From contig CAVOQV010000012.1 in the NCBI GenBank assembly GCA_963698435.1, positions 248,001-312,000 of the forward strand: DNA of 64,000 bases, written 5' to 3'. The stretch comes from Sva-07 sp963698435. GTDB lineage: Bacteria > Actinomycetota > Acidimicrobiia > Acidimicrobiales > Ilumatobacteraceae. A program made the translations under genes and the position numbers. The notes beneath the pieces are model-generated. The model saw nothing but the letters and a program-made list of their open reading frames with translations, had not been told where the DNA came from and ran no database searches. Below, one piece after another: positions 1 to 7,732 of the stretch (positions are counted from its first letter, which is position 1; each line of letters opens with the position of its first letter).

Positions 1-883
1 TTCGGCGGCGGTCTCGGCGACATCTTCGAGACGTTCTTCGGCGGAGGTGGCGGAAGCCCCTTCGGAGGGGGACGCACCCGTGGCCCCTCGGGTCCGCCCC
101 GAGGTCAGGACATCGAGGTGATCGCCGACATCTCGTTCGAGCAGGCGGTGTTCGGTGACGAGATCGATGTGTCGCTGAAGCTCCCCGTCCGTTGCGGCGA
201 ATGCGACGGTTCCGGAGCGGGCGAGGGCACGCAGACCGGTGACCTGCAGCGACTGCGGTGGGAGCGGCCAGGTCCAACGTGTCCGCCAGAGCCTGCTCGG
301 TCAGATGGTCACCGCGAGCCCCTGCGGTCGGTGTGGCGGCCTCGGTCAGATCGTCACGACGCCGTGCGAAACGTGTCGAGGTGAGGGCCGCGTCACCTCC
401 GACAAGAGCTACCAGGTCGACGTCCCGGCGGGCGTCGACTCTGGATCCACGTTGCGGCTCAGCGGACGCGGTGCGGTCGGCCCACGAGGCGGGGGCACCG
501 GCGACCTCTACGTTCATCTGCGCGTCGCACCGCACGAGCGGTTCGTCCGTGACGATCACGATCTGGTCACCGAGGTGCCGATCTCGATCGCCCAAGCGGC
601 ACTCGGCACCCAGATCGACCTCGAGACGCTTGACGGCACCGAGCACCTGATCGTTCCGCCCGGCACCCAACCCGGCCGCGAGTTCGTACTGCGCCAGCGA
701 GGCGTTCCGCACCTGCGTGGCCGGGGCCGCGGTGACCTGCGAGCCCGAGTGCGCGTCGACATCCCCACCAAGCTGACCGACGGCGAAGTCGACCTGCTGA
801 CTCGCTACGCCGAAGGGCGCGGCGAGGTCGTCGGCAACGGCAAGGAAGGCCTGTTCTCGCGGATCAAGTCGGCGTTCTCCTGA
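1..883 (+). CDS. dnaJ: Chaperone protein DnaJ, 5'-truncated by window edge and frameshifted
   Basis: Hsp40 co-chaperone of DnaK. The window opens inside the Gly/Phe-rich linker, so the J domain lies outside. All four zinc-binding CxxCxGxG repeats are visible: CGECDGSG, CSDCGGSG, CGRCGGLG and CETCRGEG, followed by the C-terminal substrate-binding domains (VDVPAGVDSG, VPPGTQPGREF). The first repeat is read in frame 1 and the other three in frame 2. One extra base near position 235 (between the GTQ and PVTC codons) breaks the frame, and the frame-1 read-through ends at 384. Everything else is intact, so an inserted base or a sequencing error is more likely than old decay. rsmE follows after 9 bp, a common dnaJ neighbour. 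Identity is certain; whether the gene is functional is not. Confidence 0.9.
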
Positions 884-892
884 CGGCGTCGG

Positions 893-1603
893 ATGTTGGA
901 TGGCCCGCACCGGTCGGCGCTTCGCTCGACGAGCACCCATGTTCTCGTCGACGCCGAGCTGCTCGGCGACAACGGCGTGGTGTCGATCGACGACGCCACG
1001 GAGCACCATCTGCGACGCGTGCTTCGACTGCGAGACGGCGAGGCTGTCAGCGTCACCGACGGTGAGGGACGGTGGTGCCTGGCCACCGCGGTCAGGGACG
1101 GCAACACGCTGCGACTCGATCCGACCTCCTCGGTCGTGGTCGAACCGGCGCCCAGTCGATCGATCACGGTGGCTGCGGCCATCCCCAAAGGTGATCGGCT
1201 CGACTGGATGGTCCAGAAGGTGACCGAACTCGGCATCGACCGATTGGTGCTGCTGCACGCCGAGCACTCGGTCGTGCGATGGAAGCCCGATCGAGTCGGG
1301 CATCAGCTCGCCCGGCTCCAGCGCATCGCCGACGAGGCGTTGCGCCAGAGTCGCAGGGTGTTCCGCCTCTCGATCGACGCGCCGGTCGTGGCCGTCGACG
1401 TGCTCACCGAGTTCGTGGTGGCCGAACCCGGCGGCCGTCCGTTGTCGTCGGAGGACGTCTCGGTTGCCGTCGGGCCCGAAGGGGGGTGGAGCGACGCGGA
1501 GCTCGCGGCCGCCCACGACCGGGTCGATCTCGGACCGACGATCCTGCGCACGGAGACCGCTGCGGTGGCCGTGTCCACACTCTGCGTGGCAACCGAACGC
1601 TGA
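893..1603 (+). CDS. rsmE: 16S rRNA m3U1498 methyltransferase RsmE
   Basis: SPOUT-class SAM-dependent methyltransferase that modifies U1498 of 16S rRNA. The 236-residue length is typical. An N-terminal PUA-like part contains HHLRRVLRLRDGE. The C-terminal knot region holds the family signatures VAVGPEGGWSDAE and LGPTILRTETA, which form the SAM pocket; KVTELGID is also family-like. The ATG at 893 lies 9 bp after dnaJ, suggesting co-transcription. No anomalies are seen. Confidence 0.93.
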   Translation: MLDGPHRSALRSTSTHVLVDAELLGDNGVVSIDDATEHHLRRVLRLRDGEAVSVTDGEGRWCLATAVRDGNTLRLDPTSSVVVEPAPSRSITVAAAIPKGDRLDWMVQKVTELGIDRLVLLHAEHSVVRWKPDRVGHQLARLQRIADEALRQSRRVFRLSIDAPVVAVDVLTEFVVAEPGGRPLSSEDVSVAVGPEGGWSDAELAAAHDRVDLGPTILRTETAAVAVSTLCVATER

Positions 1604-1693
1604 CCGTCTATGCTGGCCGAGTTACCCAGGGGTAACGGTAGGGATCGGCAGGCGGGCGCCACCGATGAATCGAACAGTAAGGCGGGAACCGAG

Positions 1694-2209
1694 ATGACCA
1701 TGATCGATGACGATGCTCCTTCGGCGTACAGCCAGCAGGTGGGTGAACGACTGAGAGTGATCCGCAAACAGAAGCGGTTGTCACTCCAGGAGGTCGAGGC
1801 GCAGTCGAACCAGGAGTTCAAGGCGTCGGTGCTCGGCGCGTACGAGCGTGGCGAGCGGGCACTGTCGGTGCCGCGGCTCGACCGCCTCTCGCAGTTCTAC
1901 GCCGTCCCGGTCGAGCAATTGCTGCCCCGCGAGGTCACCGGCACCCAAGCAGCGGCTGCGATCGCCTCACCGGTCAACAAGAAGCTCGCCATCGACGTGG
2001 CGAAACTGGTGCAGCTCAAAGGGTCGCCGTTCGAGATGCTCGCTCGGTACCTCAAGTTGATCCAGGTGCAACGCCAGGACTTCAACGGACGCGTGATCAC
2101 CGTTCGGGGCGACGACACTCGCTCGATCGCTGCCATGCTCGACGTTCCGGTCGACCAGGTCGCCGAGCGCCTCGCTGCACTCGACCTGCTGTTCGTCCCG
2201 GCCGGCTGA
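1694..2209 (+). CDS. BldD-like transcriptional regulator with c-di-GMP-binding signature
   Basis: Predicted 171-residue DNA-binding regulator. Residues 12-80 form an XRE-type helix-turn-helix (GERLRVIRKQKRLSLQEVE, then VLGAYERGERALSVPRLDRL), as in BldD. The C-terminal domain (about 100-171) contains RQD at 127-129 and RGDD at 138-141. They are separated by eight residues, matching the RxD-X8-RxxD motif by which Streptomyces BldD binds cyclic di-GMP. The ATG at 1694 is chosen because the homology starts there; an upstream extension to 1610 has no family-like sequence. The gene sits between rsmE and hemW. A c-di-GMP response is inferred from the motif. Confidence 0.85.
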   Translation: MTMIDDDAPSAYSQQVGERLRVIRKQKRLSLQEVEAQSNQEFKASVLGAYERGERALSVPRLDRLSQFYAVPVEQLLPREVTGTQAAAAIASPVNKKLAIDVAKLVQLKGSPFEMLARYLKLIQVQRQDFNGRVITVRGDDTRSIAAMLDVPVDQVAERLAALDLLFVPAG

Positions 2210-2232
2210 GATTCGACGAACCGATCGTTTCG

Positions 2233-2250
2233 CGAGCGCGTACGCGCTCG
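2233..2250. promoter_or_regulatory. 18-bp perfect GC-rich palindrome between bldD-like gene and hemW
   Basis: CGAGCGCGT is followed directly by its reverse complement ACGCGCTCG, 24 bp after the regulator stop and 58 bp before the hemW start. With no loop it suits a dimeric DNA-binding site better than a terminator. No T-run follows. It may be an operator for hemW, possibly for the adjacent regulator. The function is inferred only. Confidence 0.4.
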
Positions 2251-2307
2251 GACCGCGATTGCTCACGACAATGCTCGAGCCGGCTCCGGCCGGGGTTGAC
2301 TGGGGAG

Positions 2308-3396
2308 ATGGCTGATCACGCTGGGCGCTTCGGGGTGTACGTCCACATCCCGTTCTGCGCCTCGAAGTGCGAGTACTGCGCGTTCGCCACCTGGACCGAT
2401 CGCGGCCATCTGATCGACGCCTATCTGCGGGCGCTGCGGACCGAGATCGACCGAGCCGTGGCCGAGGGGATGCCGACCGCCTCCACGATCTTCGTCGGTG
2501 GGGGGACCCCGACGCTGGTTGCCGCCGACGCCCTGGCGACCGTCATCGCAGCGATTCCGACACAGGTGGATGCCGAGATCACCGTCGAGTGCAACCCCGA
2601 CGACGTGACCGTGGACATGCTCCGGTCCTATCGGAGCGCGGGAGTCAATCGGGTGAGCTTGGGTGTGCAGTCGATGTCGGCGCACGTGCTCGCGGCCCTC
2701 GGCCGGACGCACGACCGCGAGAACGTGGCGCGTGCCGTCGAGGCGATCGCGGCCGCGGCGATGCCGTCGTTCAATCTCGATCTCATCTACGGAGCCGTGG
2801 GGGAGACGGTCGACGACTGGCGGGCGACCGTGCACTCGGCCCTGGAATTCGACCCTCCACACATCTCGGCCTACGGGCTCACGGTCGAGGCGGGCACGCC
2901 GCTTGCTGCGCAACCCGATCGGCATCCCGACGACGACGACCAGGCCGACAAGTACGAACTCGTCGACGACCTGCTGGTCGCTGCCGGCCTTGCGAACTAC
3001 GAGGTGTCGAACTGGGCGCGGCCGGGGCATGAGTCGCGCCACAACTTCCTCTACTGGAATCAGGACGATTACCGGGGCTTCGGCTGTGCCGCACACTCGC
3101 ACGAAGCGGGGCGTCGGTGGTGGAACCTGCGGACCCCTGATCGGTACATCGACGCTGTCCGGTCCGGCAGCTCGGTCGAAGCATCGTCGGAGACCCTCGA
3201 CGCCGACACGCGCCGATTCGAGGCGCTCCAACTCGCCTTGCGGACCCGCGACGGTGTGCCGAGCGATGCATTCCCGGCTGAGACCCTCGCGCTGCTCGAG
3301 GGCATGGTGATCGCCCATCCGACCGATGGCGATCGCGTGGTGCTCACCCGGGCCGGCAGGTTGATGGCCAACGACATCTCGTTGAGATTCCGCTGA
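2308..3396 (+). CDS. hemW: Radical SAM heme chaperone HemW (coproporphyrinogen III oxidase-like)
   Basis: Radical-SAM protein of the HemN/HemW family, about 362 residues. The N-terminus has YVHIPFCASKCEYC with the CxxxCxxC 4Fe-4S motif plus the adjacent F residue typical of the family. FVGGGTPT follows (residues about 65-72), then the SLGVQS and LDLIYG strands and the C-terminal HemN extension (NFLYWNQDDYRGFGCAAHS). The short length and single Cys cluster fit HemW, which handles heme, rather than genuine HemN. The ATG at 2308 is preferred over a TTG 12 bp upstream because a GGGGA ribosome-binding site precedes it. Confidence 0.92.
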   Translation: MADHAGRFGVYVHIPFCASKCEYCAFATWTDRGHLIDAYLRALRTEIDRAVAEGMPTASTIFVGGGTPTLVAADALATVIAAIPTQVDAEITVECNPDDVTVDMLRSYRSAGVNRVSLGVQSMSAHVLAALGRTHDRENVARAVEAIAAAAMPSFNLDLIYGAVGETVDDWRATVHSALEFDPPHISAYGLTVEAGTPLAAQPDRHPDDDDQADKYELVDDLLVAAGLANYEVSNWARPGHESRHNFLYWNQDDYRGFGCAAHSHEAGRRWWNLRTPDRYIDAVRSGSSVEASSETLDADTRRFEALQLALRTRDGVPSDAFPAETLALLEGMVIAHPTDGDRVVLTRAGRLMANDISLRFR

Positions 3397-3574
3397 CTCG
3401 AAGGCGCGTCGCCGGCCCAAGGCTCAACGCGACGCCGAGATCTCCCTGTCGATCAGCGAATCGGTGGGCCGCGGGCGCCGCCGACAGATCTGGCCCCGGT
3501 CTTCTTCATCGCTCAGGTTCTCGGGTCTCACGCCGATGAGTGTTGGAGACGACCGTCGAGAAGGTGACCGATTC

Positions 3575-4465
3575 ATGCCCACCGCTGCAGCGTTCCTCCG
3601 CACACCGCTGGTGATCACCGCCGGCGACTTGGTCGCGGGGCCCGTTCACGCCACCTTCCGCGACGGCGACCGTGAATCGCTCCTACACAGCTACTTGGTC
3701 CTGGTCCGCGAGCTACGGGGCCAGCAACGCGAACCGTCCATCACCTTGCGCAGCGACGACATCTGTGCGATCGCCGACCACCTGGGCGTCAGCGAGCAGC
3801 GCGTGCTCGACGACCTCCTCGACCGGATGGGGGCCACGCGAGCGCAGCGCAGGGCGCTGCTTGCCATGTTCGCGCTCGGTGCGTTGTCGATCGTCGCCAC
3901 CGGATCCGTTGCCATCGATCCTGCTCCGGCGGGCGCATACGCGCAGGGTTCGAGCGACGTCGCGCCGGTGATCGAGGCTGTTGACGCGACGTCGGTGCCG
4001 GCAATGTCCAGCGTCGACGACGCACTCGCCGATGATGCTCTGGTCGTGCGTGCTGAGACCAGACCCCTCGACGCGGTCCCTGAGCCCGAGCTTGCCGTCG
4101 CCATCGGTGGTGCGGAGTGGGAGCTCATGGTCTCGGTCCAACAGCTCGCACATGCACTGTCGACGCCGTCGGCGGCCGATCTCGGCGTCGCCCCTGCGCT
4201 CGACCAGGGTGTGGGTGTTGCTGATGATGGTTCCGTCGTGGCGGTTGCGGAGCCTCCGGTGCCGATGCAGGAGGGTGTGGGTGTTGCTGATGATGGTTCC
4301 GTCGTGGCGGTTGGGGAGCCTCCGGTGCCGATGCAGGAGGGTGTGGGTGTTGCTGATGATGGTTCCGTCGTGGCGGTTGCGGAGCCTCCGGTGCCGATGC
4401 AGGAGGGTGTGGGTGTTGCTGATGATGGTTCCGTCGTGGCGGTCGCCGAGCCTCCGGTGCCCTGA
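3575..4465 (+). CDS. Hypothetical single-pass membrane protein with C-terminal 22-residue tandem repeats
   Basis: Not recognised. The 296-residue product has an N-terminal soluble part with a possible helix-turn-helix (ICAIADHLGVSEQRVLDD, about residues 63-80). One hydrophobic segment (ALLAMFALGALSIVATGSV, about 94-112) follows, then a long acidic Ala/Val-rich tail. The tail ends in four near-identical 22-residue units beginning GVGVADDGSVVAV. The ATG at 3575 has an AGAAGGTGA ribosome-binding site 8 bp upstream; a start at 3536 is possible. The topology suggests a cytoplasmic N-terminus and exported repeats, but no function can be assigned. Confidence 0.6.
   Translation: MPTAAAFLRTPLVITAGDLVAGPVHATFRDGDRESLLHSYLVLVRELRGQQREPSITLRSDDICAIADHLGVSEQRVLDDLLDRMGATRAQRRALLAMFALGALSIVATGSVAIDPAPAGAYAQGSSDVAPVIEAVDATSVPAMSSVDDALADDALVVRAETRPLDAVPEPELAVAIGGAEWELMVSVQQLAHALSTPSAADLGVAPALDQGVGVADDGSVVAVAEPPVPMQEGVGVADDGSVVAVGEPPVPMQEGVGVADDGSVVAVAEPPVPMQEGVGVADDGSVVAVAEPPVP
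4208..4462 (+). repeat. 66-bp tandem repeat, four units, in-frame
   Basis: Units begin at 4208, 4274, 4340 and 4406, each 66 bp (22 codons), the last one shortened by the stop codon. The units differ by only a few bases (for example GTTGCGGAG versus GTTGGGGAG or GTCGCCGAG). They keep identical codon choice, which points to recent expansion by slippage or unequal recombination. Confidence 0.95.
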
Positions 4466-4479
4466 TTGGCGCCGAACGC

Positions 4480-5511
4480 TCAGCGTTGCGGACGTACCGA
4501 CGGGAACAGGTCGGGGAAGACCCTGGCAACCTTGGCCGTGAGGTAATCGCCGTACGTTCCCTGCCAGGCGGTGACGTCGGCACCATCCCAGCGTCCTGAT
4601 GTCGGCAGTGGGGAAGCATCGAGCGGCAGCGTTGGCACGGTCGCTTCCCACGACGGATCGAAGAAGTAGGGGAACGACAGGCGGCTGCGACCCGATGTGT
4701 TGCGGACACGGTGGGGTGTCGAGCGGTACCGGCCGCCTGTCAGCCGTTCGAGCATGTCGCCCAGGTTGCACACGATCGCGCCAGGCACCGGATCGACGTG
4801 GATCCAGGTTCCGTCGACCGCTCGTACCTGGAGTCCGCCGAGATGGTCTTGGGCGAGCAGCGTGAGCAGTCCGTAGTCGGTGTGTTCGCCGACCCCCCAG
4901 GACTCTGGATCGGATGCGGTGTCGGCATCGTTGGGCGGGTAGTGGAAGACGCGGAACAGGATCGTCGGGTCGCCCGTGAGGTGCTGCTCGAACCAGTCGG
5001 CCCGGAGTCCGAGGCCGAGTGCGATCCCGCGCATCACGGCGTCGGCCACCGGGCGTAGTGCGTCGAGCCACGCGAGCACGGCGACGCGCAGTTCGTGGTT
5101 GCCTGCGGGGAACTGGTTTCGGCCGTGCAACGCAACCGACGCAGCAACCCGCGGATGGTCCACCGGGTGCTCACTGCCGAAGTAGATCCCCTCCTTGCGG
5201 TCGGGTGTCCCGGAGGTGAGTTCGCCACCGAGAGGGAACCAGCCCCGCCAAGCCGCCCCGGCCGCGATCATCGCAATCTCGCTCTTCTCGGCGTCTGGAC
5301 GTGCGAAGAACGAGTGCGATGCAGTTTCGAGTTGCCGCTGCAGGTCGGCAGGGATGCCGTGCCCGACGATCGAGAAGAAGCCGACCGATCGGCATGCATG
5401 GTCGATCGCTTCCGCGACCTCGGCGAGTTCGTCCGTTCCCGATGTCGGGTCGAGCAACGCCGCAACGTTGATCAGAGGGAGCGGGTCCCTGGAGGACGAG
5501 GCAGCGCTCAC
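4480..5511 (-). CDS. Isopenicillin N synthase-family Fe(II)/2-oxoglutarate oxygenase
   Basis: Non-haem iron dioxygenase of the IPNS/2OG-Fe(II) superfamily, about 343 residues. An N-terminal DIOX_N-type segment (GFFSIVGHGI) precedes the catalytic double-stranded beta-helix. The iron ligands are HTD (in VGEHTDYGLL) and the distal His of STPHRVRN. SRLSFPYFF carries the RxS motif that binds the 2-oxoglutarate carboxylate. The substrate is unknown. The GTG at 5511 is preferred because an upstream GTG at 5562 would leave only 5 bp before the divergent gene. It converges with the repeat protein, leaving a 14-bp gap. Confidence 0.85.
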   Translation of the reverse strand: MSAASSSRDPLPLINVAALLDPTSGTDELAEVAEAIDHACRSVGFFSIVGHGIPADLQRQLETASHSFFARPDAEKSEIAMIAAGAAWRGWFPLGGELTSGTPDRKEGIYFGSEHPVDHPRVAASVALHGRNQFPAGNHELRVAVLAWLDALRPVADAVMRGIALGLGLRADWFEQHLTGDPTILFRVFHYPPNDADTASDPESWGVGEHTDYGLLTLLAQDHLGGLQVRAVDGTWIHVDPVPGAIVCNLGDMLERLTGGRYRSTPHRVRNTSGRSRLSFPYFFDPSWEATVPTLPLDASPLPTSGRWDGADVTAWQGTYGDYLTAKVARVFPDLFPSVRPQR

Positions 5512-5567
5512 GAAGTGCAACGTACCGCTGTGCTCGCGCCCTCCGTTGTGCCGTAGCGTCACCCACC

Positions 5568-6221
5568 ATGCATCGCAGGCTGATTGCGTTCGGCGTCCTG
5601 ATGGTCGCCGTCGGGCTGGTCGTGCTGCTCGGTGGATGGGCGTGGCTGACCGAGGACGGCAACGTCGAGGACCTGCTGACGGACACCGGGGTCGTCGGGC
5701 CGATCATCTTCGTGCTGGTGATGTGGCTCACCCAGCCGTTGGGCGTTCCCGGGTTCGTCTACATGGTGCCGGCGGGAATCGTGTGGCCCGACCCGCTGGC
5801 GATCGTGCTCTCCTGGATCGGCAACATGGGCGCGAGCTATCTCGCCTTCGTCTTCGCCCGATGGTTCGCCAAGGACTGGGTGCAGGCCCGCATCCCGGCT
5901 GGCATGCATCGCTATGACCGGCAGTTGGCCGAGGGTGGAGTCTGGCCGGTGATTCTGTTGCGCCTCGTGTTCGGCCAGCTCCCACCGGCCGACTGGTTGC
6001 TCGGCGTCAGCAAGGTGAGCACCACGAACTTCCTGATCGGTACCGGCGTCGGCATCATCCCTGGTGTCGTACTGTTCGTGGTCGCCGGCGGTGGCATGTT
6101 CGACTACCTCGCCGACATGTCGACGACCACCCGGCGGATCGTCATCGCCGTCGTCGTTGCGCTGGTGATCGTCCGCCGGGTTCGCCTTCGCCGTCGGCGC
6201 GCGGCGACCGCGACGCAGTAG
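5568..6221 (+). CDS. TVP38/TMEM64 (DedA/SNARE-associated) family membrane protein
   Basis: Integral membrane protein of 217 residues with about five hydrophobic segments. One lies at the N-terminus (residues 6-26). Core helices surround LGVPGFVYMVPAGIVW and GNMGASYLAFVFARW, followed by a re-entrant-like segment (LLRLVFGQLPPADWLLG). An Arg-rich cytoplasmic tail ends the protein. These are the VTT-domain hallmarks shared by DedA and TVP38 proteins, which are linked to lipid scrambling or undecaprenyl-phosphate transport. The specific substrate is unknown. The gene is divergent from the oxygenase at 4480-5511 and precedes tRNA-Val. Confidence 0.82.
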   Translation: MHRRLIAFGVLMVAVGLVVLLGGWAWLTEDGNVEDLLTDTGVVGPIIFVLVMWLTQPLGVPGFVYMVPAGIVWPDPLAIVLSWIGNMGASYLAFVFARWFAKDWVQARIPAGMHRYDRQLAEGGVWPVILLRLVFGQLPPADWLLGVSKVSTTNFLIGTGVGIIPGVVLFVVAGGGMFDYLADMSTTTRRIVIAVVVALVIVRRVRLRRRRAATATQ

Positions 6222-6294
6222 TGAGTCCGGGATGGTCGGTCTGATCGCCTGGGCGCTATGCTCCTGCTTCGCATCGCCCCCGTTTCGGGGTCGA

Positions 6295-6368
6295 GGGCGC
6301 GTAGCTCAGTTGGTTAGAGCGCTACCATGACACGGTAGAGGTCCCGGGTTCGAGTCCCGTCGTGCCCA
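6295..6368 (+). tRNA. tRNA-Val(GAC)
   Basis: A 74-nt cloverleaf. Acceptor stem GGGCGCG pairs with CGTGCCC; D-stem GCTC/GAGC; anticodon stem CTACC/GGTAG with loop ATGACAC, so the anticodon is GAC; T-arm CGGG-TTCGAGT-CCCG. The discriminator is A and CCA is not encoded. The left end (6295-6323) occurs once. From 6324 onward the sequence is repeated downstream, marking the gene as an integration target that keeps its function. Confidence 0.93.
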
Positions 6369-6421
6369 CCCCTGAAGCCCTGGTGAGGAGCAATCCGGCC
6401 GGGGCTTCGTCGCGTCTGGGT
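6324..6421 (+). repeat. 98-bp direct repeat, left copy (att-like; tRNA-Val 3' half plus terminator)
   Basis: Identical over 98 bp to 7430-7527. It begins in the tRNA anticodon stem and runs past the gene through the downstream hairpin. This is the classic arrangement for site-specific integration at a tRNA 3' end, with this copy keeping the tRNA whole. The sequence diverges immediately on both sides. Confidence 0.92.
6374..6408 (+). terminator. Hairpin terminator of tRNA-Val
   Basis: GAAGCCC (6374-6380) pairs with GGGCTTC (6402-6408) six bases after the tRNA. The loop is long and no T-tract follows. The hairpin is preserved in the repeat copies at 7430 and 12459. Confidence 0.5.
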
Positions 6422-6579
6422 TTGGCCCCGTAAGGCGCCGTGACTACCGCGGCGCACGTAGACACAGTCGCTCACTTCGACCACCCGATTCGATCGACCG
6501 ATGGCCCGCGTACCGGCGTTGTGAGCGGTCGGATCGCTCGACTTCGACGCACATCACACGGGGGCGTCGGCGGGCTGTG

Positions 6580-6978
6580 TCAGAGCTGAAGAACTTCGGT
6601 CGTGCAGGTCGTCAACGGGGCGTTCGCCAGCCGCCCGTCGGCGGTGATCAGGGGACAGTCGAGTGCCTCGGCGAGCGCGACGTAGCAGGCGTCGTAGGCG
6701 GTGATGTTGGCTCGCAGTTCGAACGCTCGCACCATGAATGGCCCGACCGGGAATCTGGTGATCGGCAACGCCAAGAGATCGTCGACAGCGCCCCGGAATC
6801 GCTCGTCGGAGAGATCGCCGGCCAACCATCTTCGCCGAAGCACGGAGACCGTTTCGACATCCACGAGGTCAGGCACCGATACAGCCGAGGCGGCCGCAAG
6901 CCGGGCGCGGGCCAGTTGTCCGGCAGCTTCGTCGTCACCGACCACGTTGGCGATGACGGACGCGTCGACGACGATCAC
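6580..6978 (-). CDS. vapC: Type II toxin VapC, PIN-domain ribonuclease
   Basis: PIN-domain endoribonuclease toxin, 132 residues, the usual VapC size. The acidic metal site can be traced: Asp5 in VVDASVIANV, Glu in VDVETVSVLRR (about 41), Asp in ITAYDACYVALAEAL and Asp in LITADGRLA. The ATG overlaps the last 4 bp of the upstream antitoxin gene, giving translational coupling. It is the payload of the islet at tRNA-Val and may stabilise it. Confidence 0.92.
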   Translation of the reverse strand: MIVVDASVIANVVGDDEAAGQLARARLAAASAVSVPDLVDVETVSVLRRRWLAGDLSDERFRGAVDDLLALPITRFPVGPFMVRAFELRANITAYDACYVALAEALDCPLITADGRLANAPLTTCTTEVLQL

Positions 6979-7205
6979 CGGCGAGCACGTTCATCGTGGA
7001 GATCGTCGACGGCGGTCTGCAGTCCGACTCGTCCCCCGGACCGTTCGGCGATCCGCTCGAGGACCTCGGCGATTGTCGGTGATTGCGCGACGCGCGAGAG
7101 TTCGGTCGTCAGATACTGCTGGAGCGACTGGCCGGCGGCTTCGGCGCGGCGCTGGAGGCTCGCGTGGACTTCGGGGGGAAGGTCTCGAATCAGCACGTTC
7201 GGCAC
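6975..7205 (-). CDS. vapB: VapB/FitA-like ribbon-helix-helix antitoxin
   Basis: 76-residue antitoxin. The N-terminal ribbon-helix-helix (PNVLIRDLPPEVHASLQRRA) resembles FitA/Arc-type VapB proteins. The C-terminal part (about 45-76) would mask the toxin active site. The GTG at 7205 is chosen because the RHH strand begins there; a longer upstream reading has no family-like sequence. A pair of 8-bp direct repeats lies directly upstream of the start codon, suggesting autoregulation. Confidence 0.85.
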   Translation of the reverse strand: MPNVLIRDLPPEVHASLQRRAEAAGQSLQQYLTTELSRVAQSPTIAEVLERIAERSGGRVGLQTAVDDLHDERARR

Positions 7206-7224
7206 GCTTGCATTATGCTTGCAT
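7206..7224 (-). promoter_or_regulatory. Putative VapB operator: paired GCTTGCAT direct repeats
   Basis: GCTTGCAT occurs at 7206-7213 and 7217-7224 (11-bp period, one helical turn), immediately upstream of the vapB GTG. Tandem sites on one helix face suit cooperative RHH-dimer binding. The centre GCATTATGC is also palindromic. The role is inferred from position. Confidence 0.5.
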
Positions 7225-7429
7225 CCGGCCGGTTTCGCAAGTTGACCCGATCGAGAATCGCGAGCCGCGGCACGCCCACACCCGAGCGGTATCCGGCGAA
7301 CTGTGGCCTGCCAGAATCTTGCGGGTCCACGCATCATCACGGTTCGGCAGGTTCACATCCGCGCGAGCTCGGGCTGCTGGCGGCGGTCGGAAGCGACCCT
7401 GACTGTACGTTTGGTTCCCGAGTGCCAAG

Positions 7430-7527
7430 ACCATGACACGGTAGAGGTCCCGGGTTCGAGTCCCGTCGTGCCCACCCCTGAAGCCCTGGTGAGGAGCAAT
7501 CCGGCCGGGGCTTCGTCGCGTCTGGGT
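7430..7527 (+). repeat. 98-bp direct repeat, right copy (att-like tRNA-Val remnant)
   Basis: Perfect copy of 6324-6421. It lacks the tRNA 5' half, so it cannot encode a tRNA. It marks the right end of the VapBC islet and the left end of the next accessory block. Between vapB and this copy (7225-7429) I see no gene. Confidence 0.92.
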
Positions 7528-7732
7528 CGTGATGATCGGGTTGCTCGGGTTGGGCCGCGGTGCAGCGCGTGTTCCCGCGGCTCGATCGGGTGACGGGGTG
7601 GGCGTCGTCGAGTGCCCTCGACCGGCTCTTCGGGGACGGTGAGCGTTGCCGGAGATGGCACCGGTCTGGCTGCCAGCGTGAACCTGTCATACTTTGCTGC
7701 TCGGCAAGGTGCCGACCGAGAAGGGGGTCGAG

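Larger units (their letters stand above)
6422..7527. mobile_element. VapBC islet between direct repeats at tRNA-Val, no integrase
   Basis: A 1106-bp interval ending with the second 98-bp repeat. It contains only a minus-strand VapB-VapC pair and about 200 bp of flanking sequence on each side with no other gene I can support. The tRNA-end duplication indicates acquisition by site-specific recombination. With no recombinase inside, it must have been mobilised in trans or is a deletion remnant of a larger island. The boundaries come from the repeats; the mechanism is inferred. Confidence 0.7.

Noticed and set aside
1..883. Programmed +1 frameshift in dnaJ
   Set aside because: No slippery codon, internal Shine-Dalgarno or conserved recoding signal is visible at 235, and five other genes show the same kind of defect, favouring sequencing error.
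2263..3420. 385-residue antisense open frame over hemW
   Set aside because: No recognisable domain, and the opposite strand encodes a complete radical-SAM protein.
7430..7527. A second and third tRNA gene
   Set aside because: The copies at 7430 and 12459 contain only the 3' half of tRNA-Val plus its terminator; no 5' acceptor, D-arm or complete anticodon stem is present. Minus-strand peptides with RRDSNPGPLP through these copies are translation artefacts of tRNA sequence.
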